NCBI RefSeq assembly: GCF_033568475.1
Contig: NC_133123.1
Coordinates: forward strand, 16,478,622 to 16,542,621
Reading direction: 5' to 3'
Origin: Henckelia pumila
Lineage: Eukaryota > Streptophyta > Magnoliopsida > Lamiales > Gesneriaceae
DNA length: 64,000 nucleotides
The translations under genes and the position numbers were made by a program. The notes under the pieces are model-generated. The model did no database searches. It saw only the letters and a list, made by a program, of their open reading frames with translations, and was not told where the DNA came from. Shown piece by piece: positions 24,932 through 37,652 of this stretch. How positions within the stretch are numbered: position 1 is the first letter of the stretch; every line of letters starts with the position of its first letter.

Positions 24932-27615
24932 TGTAACACCCGGTATTTTTTTTTAAATACGTAAATCCGCATGCATAATTAGGGAATTTTAATTATTTAA
25001 ATTTTAAATTTATGGGTTAAATAATTATGTGAATTATTTGTGCATGATTTAATTGATTTTTAAGCATTTAACCCATAATTAGTGATTTTTTTTTATGATT
25101 TTTAGTATTTTAATTATTTTATCGCGTAGACGGGACCGTGGACGGACGAGATGACAACTTTCTAGCCAATTTAATTCATGAGCCTTTTTAAGAGCCCAAA
25201 AATATTATTTTGAGTTTTATTTCCTTAAAATTTTTAGTATTTAATTTTATATAATTTTAGGAGTCCGTTTTTATTCAAAATAAGCCAAAATAATGACTTT
25301 TTAGTATTTTTAAAATTCCCTTAATTTAATATTTCGGGATTTTAATTTAGTTATCAGATTTTACTTCTTATTTAGAGTTTTTAAGTTATATATTTAATAT
25401 CCTTTATAATATTTTCAATTATCCTAAAACCTATTTTAATTAAAAACTTAAACCTTACCCTAATTCTACCCAAACCTCACGCCTCCTAAGCTCTCAGCCG
25501 ACATCCCACTCTCCTTCATCTTCTTCTTCGATCCAACAGCCAAGGTAGACTCCATAGCCACGTTTTTTGAAGGTCCAAAGCTTGTCGTCGTCGTCCCGGA
25601 ATCGTTCCACACGCCTTCATCTCTTCAATTTCGGTGAAAGGCATGATTCTTTTTATTTTAACATACTATGTCAGTGTTTATACGTGTGTGTGTGTGTGAG
25701 CATCATTTTCCTTCAAGAATTTTCAGAAAAAAACGTGAGTTGTTATGGTTTTATGCGTTTGTTCTTATGAATCTTGGTCGTCTTCATGTTTTTCCTAGCC
25801 ATGGTTCGTACCACTGCTGGTCGAAGGGTTGTAGGGCGTGTGAGGGTTCCCTAGACTTGAATGGCTCGAGTGGTTTGAGCCAAACGAGCCCAGGAAAATC
25901 ACAAGGTTCAGTCGGCACCCTTGAAGGCGCAGGCTAGGGTTTCGTGGAAGGGGGCTCGGCTGTTGGTCTGTGGGTTGCATGGGGCTGGGTTAGTGGCCAG
26001 GTTAGGACCGCCCAGATGTGGGCTACGTCTAGGCGGCGGCACTCCGGCCAGGGGCGGCCGGAGCCGGCCGGCAGCACCCCAGGAAAGGCTGCTGCCGCGG
26101 CCGAGAAGCGTGGGGAAGGGGGGGGGGGCGACGGGTTTAGGTGTTAGGGTTGGTTCCGGGTCGGGTCTATGGTTTGGGTCGGGTCAGTAGTGTGGTGGGT
26201 CGGGTTAAGTTGGTCCGGGTTCGGGTTGGGTGGGCCGGGCTCGAGTCTTTTTAATTTTAATGTATTTTATGATTTAATTGGTTTTTGGGCCATTTAATTT
26301 GAAATAAAATGTTTTGGTTTCCATTTAATTACTTTGGGTTAAATTTAAGTATTTGGGCTTAATTAATTTAATTAAGTGAGCCCACTAATTTTTATGGGCT
26401 TTAGGGCCCATGGAAGTTATTGGGCCAATCTTTGGGCTTTAGGGCCAATTGGGCCAAAATAGGTTGTTATTGGGCCAGGAAGGTTTTAATGGGCTTTAAT
26501 TAATTAAATGGGCTTAGAATAATTTTTATTGGGCTTAAGTATGTTATTGGGTCAGTCTCTGTGTTAATGGGCCAGATTTAAGTAAATGGGCTTGAGTGTT
26601 AGAGCCAGCAGTTCAGTACAATCCATGAGAAATTTGCATGTGTCCTGAATATATATTTAATTATTTTATGCATGTAAGTTATTTTTAATATTTATATGTT
26701 AGTATGAAATTAAATTAAATATATATGAGGGACACACATTTTATTTAAGTACATGCATTCATGAAATAATTTTTATGCATGATTTAATGTTTAAGGTTGA
26801 GCAAAAGAAAATATTTTATGTTGGAAGTTGAAGTAGTGTGACAATTTGAGGGGGATTCGTCCCCATATGTGAACTATTGAAGGGCAGTTTACTGCCAATT
26901 TAAGAGGTGATTCGTCACCGCCACGTACGTTGGTTTTCACGCTGATCAGTATTTGATGTATGATTTAAGGTTACACTACGGATACAACCATGCGATGTTA
27001 GAAAATAATTTGCTCAACAATGTTTATGTATTATGTATGATTATGATATTTAAGTTAATTTAAGTTATGTTATGTCATGATGTTATTTTAAGCATGCTCA
27101 TTCATGTATATGTTATGTATTAGTATTAAAGTGATTTAAATTATTTTAAATCCTTGTTATGTTAGCATGTTGGGCTTCTAGGCTCACTACACTGGTATGG
27201 TGCAGGTGAGTACGTAGAGGACGTAGTACCCACCGGAGGCGAGGACGTATGAGCAGACTGGCAGTGATCCCCGTGACCGTGATAGATATCTGAGTCATGA
27301 TGCATGTTTAAATATTCCAGCACGTTAAATATTTTTAATTATTTTCAGTGGTTGAGTTTGTGGATAATTTATTTAAATATTTTCAGTGCATGCAGTTTTT
27401 AATTATTTTCTTATGACAGCATTTTAATTACGTATTTGACTCAGATATTTATTTTATTAAAGAATGCATTTTTATTTAAGTTATTTAATTATTTTAAATC
27501 TTTTTATTTTGTGCATATATGTATGTGCATGTATGTACATGTTATATTTAGTAAGCATATAAAAAAAAAAATTTTCGCATATTTATTTATTAATTATAGA
27601 GTTAGGGTCGTTTCA
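24932..27615 (+). repeat. 5' LTR of gypsy copy 1 (2684 bp)
   Basis: It begins TGTAACACCC and ends GTTTCA, immediately before GT and the tRNA-Met primer site TGGTATCAGAGC (27618-27629). The LTR has a GC-rich patch (about 25930-26240) and a stretch of repeated GGGCC/GGGCTT words (26280-26600). An LTR of nearly 2.7 kb fits the Del/Tekay chromovirus group. Confidence 0.85.
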
Positions 27616-27801
27616 GTTGGTATCAGAGCACGGTCCTTGGAGGGGTCATTACTGCTATGCGAGCTCAGAAATCCACGCTACCGGTCTGTAAGTTTTAAGT
27701 GTTTATAGTACGATTTATTTTTAAGGATTTAAGTTAGCATTAATTTTAAACAACTTAGTTATGCATGACGATTTACGTAAAGAAATATGTGGTGGTGCAG
27801 A

Positions 27802-28855
27802 ATGCCTCCCAGACTGATGAACAGACGTGGGGGATCTCCACCTCCACCTCCACCTCCACCTCCACCTCCACCTCCGCAGAACCCACTTGCAGCATTGGAG
27901 CAGGCCAATGCTACCTTGATGGCAGGAGTTACTGCTCTATTAGAGCAGCTGGCTTCACGTCCCAGAATGTCCCATGAGGAGGACGTAGCTGAGCGGTTCC
28001 AGAAGAAGGGGCCGAAGGAGTTCCTTGGTACCACCGATCCATTGGTGGCTGAGGGGTGGATTCGTTCTTTGGAGTCCATCTTTGCTTATATGGGGATCAC
28101 AGATGCGGACAGGGTGAACTGTGCGATGTTTATGTTAAGGGGAGACGCAGCTCTTTGGTGGGAGGGTGCTGCCAGGGGAGTACACCTCCCTACACTGTCT
28201 TGGGCGGAGTTCAGGCGTGTCTTCTACGCCAAATATTTCACGGAGGATGTGAGGAGTCGCATGATCCGGGAGTTTATGAGTCTCCGGCAGGGGGACAGGT
28301 CAGTGGTGGAGTACGTGAGCCAGTTCGAGAGGGGATGTCATTTTGTGCCTCTGATTGCAGACAGTCCACCGGAGAAGATGAGACAGTTTGTGGAGGGACT
28401 GAGAGCGGATATTAAGCACGACATACGTATGATGGACGTCGCTACATATGAGGCGGCAGTTAGTAGAGCACTGAGGTCAGAGGAGGGTAGGAGAGAGATG
28501 CAGCGAGAGCAGCAGGGGAAGAGACAGTTTCAGTCGGGGTATCAGCGACCATCTTCGCAGCCTCCTGCGAAGAAGCAGTTTACTGGGCCGACTAAGGGCC
28601 CGAATCCGCAGCAGAGGCCGCAGCAGCAGAGGCCACAGCAGCAGAGGGGCGGGGCCCCTAATGCTATAGGTATTCCTACTTGCCCGAAGTGTCAGAAGAT
28701 GCATTCGGGACCTTTTCTGTTGGGAGCAGGAGTTTGTTACCACTGCAGAGAGCCAGGGCATCAGATAGCTAACTGCCCAAGGAAGAAGAACACTGCTGGT
28801 AGAGTGTTCGTCATGCAGGCAGAGGAGGCAGACCCAGACACCTCCTTGATCACCG
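27802..28855 (+). CDS. Gag of gypsy copy 1
   Basis: The capsid-type protein of the element starts MPPRLMNRRGGSPP and carries an expanded proline run encoded by CCACCT repeats. The retrotransposon gag core is next, with AERFQKKGPKEFLGTTDPLV, WWEGAARGVHLPTLSW and FYAKYFTEDVRSRMIREF, then a Gln-rich linker. A CCHC zinc knuckle, CYHCREPGHQIANC, follows near the end. Unspliced, the frame reads through to TAG at 28872 (...ITGISYP). If the GT at 28856 is used as a splice donor, gag is joined to the protease in frame. Confidence 0.85.
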
Positions 28856-29059
28856 GTATATCTTATCCCTAGTATTTTATAATTTTTCCTTTGGTTAAGA
28901 ATTTCGTTTTCTTTATGGAATTGTTGTTCTTTGGGTTATCTATCTGCATGTTAGAATAAGAAGCATGTTTTACTTGTGATTAGAATTAAGGGTTAGTAGT
29001 GACTTGTTGGGGAAAAGTTTAGTAGTGGTATGAAATTGTTGGGAATTTTCTGCGTGCAG
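28856..29059 (+). other. Intron-like segment between gag and pol, copy 1 (204 nt)
   Basis: It starts G|GTATATC and ends TGCGTGCAG|GG, is T-rich and contains the gag stop codon. Removing it joins the codons for DTSLITG to [10 protein letters not shown], which is the usual continuous gag-protease junction in chromovirus polyproteins. An identical-length segment is present in copy 2. This is inferred splicing, not observed. Confidence 0.6.
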
Positions 29060-32000
29060 GGAGAATTCTAGTTGGAGGCAACTCCACGTTTGCTTTCCTA
29101 GATTCAGGGGATACGCATTCGTTTATCTCCCTGGAGTTTATCAGGCGGATAGGCATCACACCTGAGATTATTGACAGTGGGTATGATGTTACTATGCCGT
29201 CAGGGCAGATTATTTCTACCTCGAAGGTTATTCGAGAACTGGAGTTGGAGCTTCAGGGACACTCCATTCGAGCAGATGTGGTGGTTTTGCCATTGAGTGG
29301 TTTTGATTTGATTTTGGGTATGGACTGGTTGACAGTCAATGGAGCTTCGATTGATTTTCGTCGGAGGTCAGTGTCAGTGAAACCGTCAGGAGGCGACCCG
29401 TTTACTTTCCATGCATCTCAAAGCAGTGATTTTCCTCAGGTGATATCTCTTATTCAGGCGAGGAAGTTGTTGAGACGGGGTTGTCAGGGGTTTCTAGCGA
29501 GTATTGTCACGGCCTCAGAACCATCTAGCAGATCATTATCAGAGATAGAGGTGGTTCGTGGCTTTCCGGATGTATTTCCGGAGGATGTTGCAGGAATTCC
29601 ACCAGTGAGAGATGTGGAGTTCAGCATCGACTTGGTGCCAGACACCGTGCCTATCTCTAAGGCACCGTACAGACTTGCTCCGACCGAGATGAAAGAGTTG
29701 AAGGAGCAAATTCAGGAGTTATTAGAGAAAAGCTTTGTTCATCCTAGCTTTTCTCCATGGGGGGCTCCAGTGTTATTTGTGAAGAAGAAGGATGGCAGTA
29801 TGAGACTGTGCATTGATTATCGAGAGCTCAATAGGGTCACAGTGAAGAATAAGTATCCACTGCCGAGGATAGAGGATTTATTTGATCAGTTGCAGGGAGC
29901 TTCAGTGTTCTCCAAGATTGACCTGCGATCTGGTTATCATCAGCTGCGGGTTAGAGATGCAGATGTGTCCAAGACTGTTTTCCGGACACGGTATGGGCAT
30001 TACGAGTTCCTAGTGATGCCATTTGGGATGACCAATGCTCCAGCGGTTTTCATGGATCTCATGAACCGAGTTTTTCAGCCGTATCTAGATCAGTTCATCA
30101 TAGTCTTCATTGATGATATCTTGATCTACTCTAGGAGCATTGAGGAGCATAGAAAACATCTACAGACAGCCTTGCAGACCTTGAGGGAGCATCGATTGTA
30201 TGCCAAGTTCAGCAAGTGCGAGTTTTGGCTCGAGCAGGTGGCATTTCTTGGCCACATTATTTCGAGAGATGGGAGTGCAGTTGACCAGTCGAAGGTTGAG
30301 GCAGTGCAGAATTGGGGTATTCCGAAGAATGCTTCGGAGATTCGCAGTTTCTTGGGTTTGGCAGGATATTATAGGAAGTTCATCAAGGGTTTCTCCTCTA
30401 TTGCAGTACCCTTGACTTCCTTAACCAAGAAGAACGCGAAGTTCATCTGGAGTTCTGACTGTCAGAGGAGCTTCGATCAGTTGAAGGAAGCACTCACTAC
30501 TGCACCGGTGTTAGCAGTGACAGTACCACACGAGGAGTTAGTGGTGTACACCGACGCATCTAAGCTGGGTTTAGGCGCAGTACTTATGCAGTGTGGCAAG
30601 GTTATTGCATATGCGTCGAGGCAGCTGAAGGTTCATGAGCAGAATTACCCGACGCATGACTTGGAGTTAGCAGCAGTGGTTTTCGCTTTGAAAATCTGGA
30701 GGCACTATCTGTATGGCGAGAAGTGCAAGATTTTCACTGATCACAAGAGCCTCAAGTACTTCTTCACCCAGAAGGAGTTGAACATGAGGCAACGGAGATG
30801 GTTGGAGTTGGTGAAGGATTATGACTGTGACATTAGCTACCATCCGGGTAAAGCTAATGTAGTAGCAGATGCTTTGAGTCGGAAGTCGTCAGTGGTCTCA
30901 TGTTTGACCGTACAGTTACCACTACAGAGCGAGATTCAGAGATTTGACTTGGAGTGTTATTCGAGTGGTCATGCACCGAGCTTGTCAGTGTTGACGGTGC
31001 AGCCAGTTCTGCGAGATCGGATCAGGGATGGACAGTCTACTGATTAGGAGTTGCAGCGATGGAGACAGAGAGATGAGGCTAGGGGTAACCTCTTGTATAC
31101 AGTGGTGGATGGCATTGTTCAGTACCGTGGTAGGATGTGGGTACCGAACGTCGATCAGTTGAGAGCTGAGATTTTAGCAGAGGCTCACACATCTCCGTAC
31201 TCCATTCACCCCGAAAGTACGAAGATGTACAGAGATTTGCAGCTATTGTATTGGTGGCCCGGGATGAAGAGAGACATCGGGAGAGTGGTGTCAGAGTGTT
31301 TGACTTGTCAGCAAGTCAAGGCAGAGCATCAGCGTCCAGCAGGACTTCTTAGACCTCTTCCTATTCCGGAATGGAAATGGGAGAATATTACGATGGACTT
31401 TGTGGTTGGATTACCGAGGAGTGCCAGAGGTTGCACAACAATTTGGGTGATTGTGGATAGACTCACCAAGTCAGCTCATTTCTTGCCGGTGAGTACTACT
31501 TACTCATTGACACAGTATGCAGAGCTTTACATCAAGGAGATTTTTAGGTTGCATGGCATACCAGTGTCAATTGTGTCAGACAGAGATCCGAGATTCACAT
31601 CCGCGTTTTGGAAGAGTCTGCACACAGCTATAGGGACTAGACTTTTGTTCAGCACAACATTCCATCCCCAGACAAATGGTCAGTCTGAGAGAGTGATTCA
31701 GGTTCTCGAGGATCTTCTGAGAGCTTGTGTCATCGATTTTCAGGGCTCGTGGGAGACTAGACTGCCATTAGTGGAGTTTACCTATAACAACAGTTTTCAG
31801 TCGTCTATAGGTATGGCTCCTTATGCAGCATTGTATGGGAGGAGATGCAGATCTCTTGTGCATTGGGATGAGGTTGGTGAGAGGATTTTACTTGGTCCTG
31901 AGATTGTGCAGCAGACAGCTGACATTGTGACTCAGATTCGAGATCGGATGAGGACTGCTCAGAGTCGTCAGAAGAGTTATGCAGATACCAGACGACGAGA

Positions 32001-32097
32001 TTTGGAGTTCGCTGTAGGTGATCACGTATTCCTGAAGGTGTCACCTATGAAGGGAGTAGTGCGATTTGGCCGGAGAGGCAAGCTTAATCCGAGGTAT
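29060..32097 (+). pseudogene. Pol of gypsy copy 1 (protease, RT, RNase H, integrase), broken and 3'-truncated
   Basis: The protease active site reads LDSGDTHS, where copy 2 has DSGATHS, so Ala is changed to Asp. RT motifs include [54 protein letters not shown] and the catalytic [11 protein letters not shown]. RNase H has [20 protein letters not shown] at 31045-31047 ends this frame after RDGQSTD, and the integrase continues in the same frame. Integrase has the zinc-binding region ending CLTCQQVK and the catalytic Asp, Asp and Glu in MDFVVGLP, VSDRDPRF and HPQTNGQSERV. Sequence stops after GRRGKLNPRY, the GPF/Y region, so a chromodomain would lie in the missing 3' part. The order RT - RNase H - integrase defines Ty3/gypsy. 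Confidence 0.9.
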
Positions 32098-32107
32098 ACC
32101 TATATAC
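32098..32107. other. Filler at the tail-to-tail gypsy junction
   Basis: The ten bases ACCTATATAC lie between the last base assignable to copy 1 (GAGGTAT) and the last base assignable to copy 2 (CTAACACCGG). Short filler is typical of end joining. A few bases either way may be shared. Confidence 0.6.
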
Positions 32108-33561
32108 CTAACACCGGTGCAGTAGTGAGTGCTTCCTTCAACTGATCGAAGCTCCTCTGACAGTCAGAACTCCAGATGAACTTCGCGTTCTTCTTGGTTA
32201 AGGAAGTCAAGGGTACTGCAATAGAGGAGAAACCCTTGATGAACTTCCTATAATATCCTGCCAAACCCAAGAAACTGCGAATCTCCGAAGCATTCTTCGG
32301 AATACCCCAATTCTGCACTGCCTCAACCTTCGACGGTCAACTGCAATCCCATCTCTCGAAATAATGTGGCCAAGAAATGCCACCTGCTCGAGCCAAAACT
32401 CGCACTTGCTGAACTTGGCATACAACCGATGCTCCCTCAAGGTCTGCAAGGCTGTCTGTAGATGTTGTCTATGCTCCTCAATGCTCCTAGAGTAGATCAA
32501 GATATCATCAATGAAGACTATGATGAACTGATCTAGATACGGCTGAAAAACTCGGTTCATGAGATCCATGAAAACCGCTGGAGCATTGGTCATCCCAAAT
32601 GGCATCACTAGGAACTCGTAATGCCCATACCGTGTCCGGAAAGCAGTCTTGGACACATCTGCATCTCTAACCCGCAGCTGATGATAACCAGATCGCAGGT
32701 CGATCTTGGAGAACACTGAAGCTCCCTGCAACTGATCAAATAAATCCTCTATCCTCGGCAGTGGATACTTATTCTTCACTGTGACCCTATTGAGCTCTCG
32801 ATAATCGATGCACAGTCTCATACTACCATCCTTCTTCTTCACAAATAACACTGGAGCCCCCCATGGAGAAAAGCTAGGAGGAACAAAGCTTTTCTCTAAT
32901 AACTCCTGAATTTGCTCCTTCAACTCTTTCATCTCGGTCGGAGCAAGTCTGTACGGTGCCTTAGAGATAGGCACGGTGTCTGGCACCAAGTCGATGCTGA
33001 ACTCCACATCTCTCACTGGTGGAATTCCTGCAACATCCTCCGGAAATACATCCGAAAAGTCACGAACCACCTCTATCTCTGATAATGATCTGCTAGATGG
33101 TTCTGAGGCCGTGACAATACTCGCTAGAAACCCCTGACAACCCCGTCTCAACAACTTCCTCGCCTGAATAAGAGATATCACATGAGGAAAATCACTGCTC
33201 TGAGATGCATGGAAAGTAAACGGGTCGCCTCCTGACGGTTTCACTGACACTGACCTCCGACAAAAATCAATCGAAGCTCCATTGACTGTCAACCAGTCCA
33301 TACCCAAAATCAAATCAAAACCACTCAATGTCAAAACCACCACATCTGCTCGAATGGAGTGTCCCTGAAGCTCCAACTCCAGTTCTCGAATAACCTTCGA
33401 GGTAGAAATAATCTGCCCTGACGGCATAGTAACATCATACCCACTGTCAATAATCTCAGGTGTGATGCCTATCCGCCTGATAAACTCCAGGGAGATAAAC
33501 GAATGCGTAGCCCCTGAATCTAGCAACGCAAACGTGGAGTTTCCTCCAACTAGAATTCTCC
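32108..33561 (-). pseudogene. Pol of gypsy copy 2 (protease and RT), frameshifted and truncated
   Basis: This is the same protein as in copy 1, from the protease ([11 protein letters not shown], intact active site) through the RT catalytic [11 protein letters not shown]. Near 32334 two bases present in copy 1 are missing, so the frame shifts just after the RT. The original frame resumes as [17 protein letters not shown] and runs to LTTAPVL, where the copy ends at the junction. RNase H and integrase are absent. Confidence 0.9.
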
Positions 33562-33765
33562 CTGCACGCAAAAAATTCCCAACAATTTCATACCACTACT
33601 AAACTTTTCCCCAACAAGTCACTACTAACCCTTAATTCTAATCACAAGTAAAACATGCTTCTTATTCTAACATGCAGATAGATAACCCAAAGAACAACAA
33701 TTCCATAAAGAAAACGAAATTCTTAACCAAAGGAAAAATTATAAAATACTAGGGATAAGATATAC
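33562..33765 (-). other. Intron-like segment between gag and pol, copy 2 (204 nt)
   Basis: On the minus strand it starts CACCG|GTATATC and ends GCGTGCAG|GGAG, the same length and borders as in copy 1. Both donor and acceptor are preserved. Confidence 0.6.
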
Positions 33766-34807
33766 CGGTGATCAAGGAGGTGTCTGGGTCTGCCTCCTCT
33801 GCCTGCATGACGAACACTCTACCAGCAGTGTTCTTCTTCCTTGGGCAGTTAGCTATCTGATGCCCTGGCTCTCTGCAGTGGTAACAAACTCCTGCTCCCA
33901 ACAGACAAGGTCCCGAATGCATCTTCTGACACTTCGGGCAAGTAGGAATACCTAGAGCATTAGGGGCCCCGCCCCTCTGCTGCTGTGGCCTCTGCTGCTG
34001 CGGCCTTTGCTGCGGATTCGGGCCCTTAGCCGGCCTAGTAAACTGCTTCTTCGCAGGAGGCTGCGAAGATGGTCGCTGATACCCCGACTGAAACTGTCTC
34101 TTCCCCTGCTGCTCTCGCTGCATCTCTCTCCTACCCTCCTCTGACCTCAGTGCTCTACTAACTGCCGCCTCATATGTAGCGACGTCCATCATACGTATGT
34201 CGTGCTTAATATCCGCTCTTAGTCCCTCCACAAACTGTCTCATCTTCTCCGGTGGACTGTCTGCAATCAGAGGCACAAAATGACAGCCCCTCTCGAACTG
34301 GCTCACGTACTCCACCACTGACCTGTCCCCCTGCCGGAGACTCATAAACTCCCGGATCATGCGACTCCTCACATCCTCCGTGAAATACTTGGCGTAGAAG
34401 ACACGCCTGAACTCCGCCCAAGACAGTGTAGGGAGGTGTACTCCCCTGGCAGCACCCTCCCACCAAAGAGCTGCGTCTCCCCTCAACATAAACGTCGCAC
34501 AGTTCACCCTGTCCGCATCTGTGATCCCCATATAAGCAAAGATGGACTCCAAAGAACGAATCCACCCCTCAGCCACCAATGGATCGGTGGTACCAAGGAA
34601 CTCCTTCGGCCCCTTCTTCTGGAAACGCTCAGCTACGTCCTCTTCATGGGACATTCTGGGACGTGAAGCCTGCTGCTCTAACAGAGCAGTAACTCCTGCC
34701 ATCAAGGTAGCATTGGCCTGCTCCAATGCTGCAAGTGGGTTCTGCGGAGGTGGAGGTGGAGGTGTAGGTGGAGATCCCCCACGTCTGTTCATCAGTCTGG
34801 GAGGCAT
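33766..34807 (-). CDS. Gag of gypsy copy 2
   Basis: An open frame is nearly identical to gag of copy 1, including the core FYAKYFTEDVRSRMIREF and the zinc knuckle CYHCREPGHQIANC. The proline run near the N-terminus is shorter than in copy 1. The frame runs on to the TAG at 33749 if unspliced. The neighbouring pol is frameshifted, so the copy cannot make a complete polyprotein. Confidence 0.85.
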
Positions 34808-34993
34808 TCTGCACCACCACATATTTCTTTACGTAAATCGCCATGCATAACTAAGTTGTTTAAAATTAATGCTAACTTAAATCCTTAAAAATAAATCGTA
34901 CTATAAACACTTAAAACTTACAGACCGGTAGCGTGGATTTCTGAGCTCGCATAGCAGTAATGACCCCTCCAAGGACCGTGCTCTGATACCAAC

Positions 34994-37652
34994 TGAAACG
35001 ACCCTAACTCTATAATTAATAAATAAATATGCGGAAATTTTTTTTTTTATGCTTACTAAATATAACATGTACATACATGCACATACATATATGCACAAAA
35101 TAAAAAGATTTAAAATAATTAAATAACTTAAATAAAAATGCATTCTTTAATAAAATAAATATCTGAGTCAAATACGTAATTAAAATGCTGTCATAAGAAA
35201 ATAATTAAAAACTGCATGCACTGAAAATATTTAAATAAATTATCCACAAACTCAACCACTGAAAATAATTAAAAATATTTAACGTGCTGGAATATTCAAA
35301 CATGCATCATGACTCAGATATCTATCACGGTCACGAGGATCACTGCCAGTCTGCTCATACGTCCTCGCCTCCGGTGGGTACTACGTCCTCTACGTACTCA
35401 CCTGCACCATACCAGTGTAGTGAGCCTAGAAGCCCAACATGCTAACATAACAAGGATTTAAAATAATTTAAATCACTTTAATACTAATACATAACATATA
35501 CATGAATGAGCATGATTAAAATAACATCATGACATAACATAACTTAAATTAACTTAAATATCATAATCATACATAATACATAAACATTGTTGAGCAAATT
35601 ATTTTCTAACATCGCATGGTTGTATCCATAGTGTAACCTTAAATCATACATCAAATACTGATCAGCGTGGAAACCAACGTACGTGGCGGTGACGAATCAC
35701 CTCTTAAATTGGCAGTAAACTGCCCTTCAATAGTTCACATATGGGGACGAATCCCCCTCAAATTGTCACAATACTTCAACTTTAAACATAAAATATTTTC
35801 TTTTGCTCAACCTTAAACATTAAATCATACATAAAAATTATTTCATGAATGCATGTACTTAAATAAAATGTGTGTCCCTCATATATATTTAATTTAATTT
35901 CATACTAACATATAAATATTAAAAATAACTTTCATGCATAAAATAATTAAATATATATTCAGGACACATGCAAATTTCTCATGGATTGTACTGAACTGCT
36001 GGCCCTAACACTCAAGCCCATTTACTTAAATCTGGCCCATTAACACAGAAACTGGCCCAATAACATACTTAAGCCCAATAAAAATTATTCTAAGCCCATT
36101 TAATTAATTAAAGCCCATTAAAACCTTCCTGGCCCAATAACAACCTATTTTGGCCCAATGGGCCCTAAAGCCCAAAGATTGGCCCAATAACTTCCATGGG
36201 CCCTAAAGCCCATAAAAATTAGTGGGCTCACTTAATTAAATTAATTAAACCCAAATACTTAAATTTAACCCAAAGTAATTAAATGGAAACCAAAACATTT
36301 TATTTCAAATTAAATGGCCCAAAAACCAATTAATTCATAAAATACTTTAAAATTAAAAAGACTCGAGCCCGGCCCACCCAACCCGGACCCGGACCAACTT
36401 AACCCGACCCACCACACTACTGACCCGACCCAAACCATAGACCCGACCCGGAACCAACCCTAACACCTAAACCCGTCGCCCCCCCTTCCCCACGCTTCTC
36501 GGCCGCGGCAGCAGCCATTCCATGGCTGCTGCCGGCCGGAGCGCCGCCGCCCAGACGTAGCCCACGTCTGGGCGGTCCTAACCTGGCCACTAACCCAGCC
36601 CCATGCAACCCACAGACCAACAGCCGAGCCCCCTTCCACGAAACCCTAGCCTGCGCCTTCAAGGGTGCCGACTGAACCTTGTGATTTTCCTGGGCTCGTT
36701 TGGCTCGAACCACTCGAGCCATTCGAGTCTAGGCAACCCTCACACGCCCTACAACCCTTCGACTAGCAGTGGTACGAACCATGGCTAGGAAAAACATGAA
36801 GACGACCAAGATTCATAAGAACAAACGCATAAAACCATAACAACTCACGTTTTTTTTCTAAAAATTCTTGAAGGAAAATGATGCTCACGCACACACACAC
36901 GTATAAACACTGATATAGTACGTTAAAATAAAAAGAATCATGCCTTTCACCGAAATTGAAGAGATGAAGGCGCGTGGAACGATTCCGGGACGACGGGACG
37001 ACGACGACAAGCTTTGGACCTTCATAAAACGTGGCTATGGAGTCTACCTTGGCTGTTGGATCGAAGAAGAAGATGAAGGAGAGTGGGATGTCGGCTGAGA
37101 GCTTAGGAGGCGTGAGGTTTGGGTAGAATTAGGGTAAGGTTTAAGTTTTTAATTAAAATAGGTTTTAGGATAATTGAAAATATTATAAAGGATATTAAAT
37201 ATATAACTTAAAAACTCTAAATAAGAAGTAAAATTTGATAACTAAATTAAAATCCCGAAATATTAAATTAAGGGAATTTTAAAAATACTAAAAAGTCATT
37301 ATTTTGGCTTATTTTGAATAAAAACAGACTCCTAAAATTATATAAAATTAAATACTAAAAATATTGAGAAAATAAAACTCAAAATAATTTTTTTGGGCTC
37401 TAAAAAGACTCATAAAATAATTTGGATAGAAAGTTGTCATCTCGTCCGTCCACGGTCCCGTCTACGCGATCAAAAACAATTAATTTTCATAAATCGTGAA
37501 AATCACTAATTATGGGTTAAATGCTTAAAAATAACTTAAAATATGCACAAAAATTTCACATAATTAATTAACCCATAAATCTAAAATTTTAAATAAATAA
37601 ATTTCCTAATTATGCATGCGAATTTACGTATTTAAAAATACCGGGTGTTACA
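34994..37652 (-). repeat. 5' LTR of gypsy copy 2 (2659 bp), inverted
   Basis: On the minus strand it starts TGTAACACCCGG and ends GTTTCA, next to the primer site TGGTATCAGAGC (34980-34991 on the plus strand). It mirrors the copy 1 LTR with small differences, including a shorter GC-rich patch near 36480-36560. Confidence 0.85.

Larger units (their letters stand above)
24932..37652. mobile_element. Ty3/gypsy inverted-repeat structure made of two 5' halves
   Basis: The block begins TGTAACACCCGG at 24932 and ends with its reverse complement CCGGGTGTTACA at 37652. The plus half contains LTR, primer site, gag, protease, RT, RNase H and most of integrase, and stops at about 32097. The minus half contains the same LTR, primer site, gag, protease and RT, and stops at 32108. 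About 10 bp (ACCTATATAC) belong to neither copy. The arms are about 5.5 kb each and look nearly identical; the unique loop of about 1.6 kb is the RNase H-integrase part of the plus copy. There is no 3' LTR and the flanking 5-mers (CAAAT, GACTC) are not a target duplication. The origin may be rearrangement of two opposite insertions or an aberrant reverse-transcription product. Confidence 0.93.

Noticed and set aside
28056..28415. Cys-rich 119-codon ORF within gag (and its twin at 34206-34565)
   Set aside because: It is a shifted-frame shadow of gag; presence in both copies only reflects their identity.
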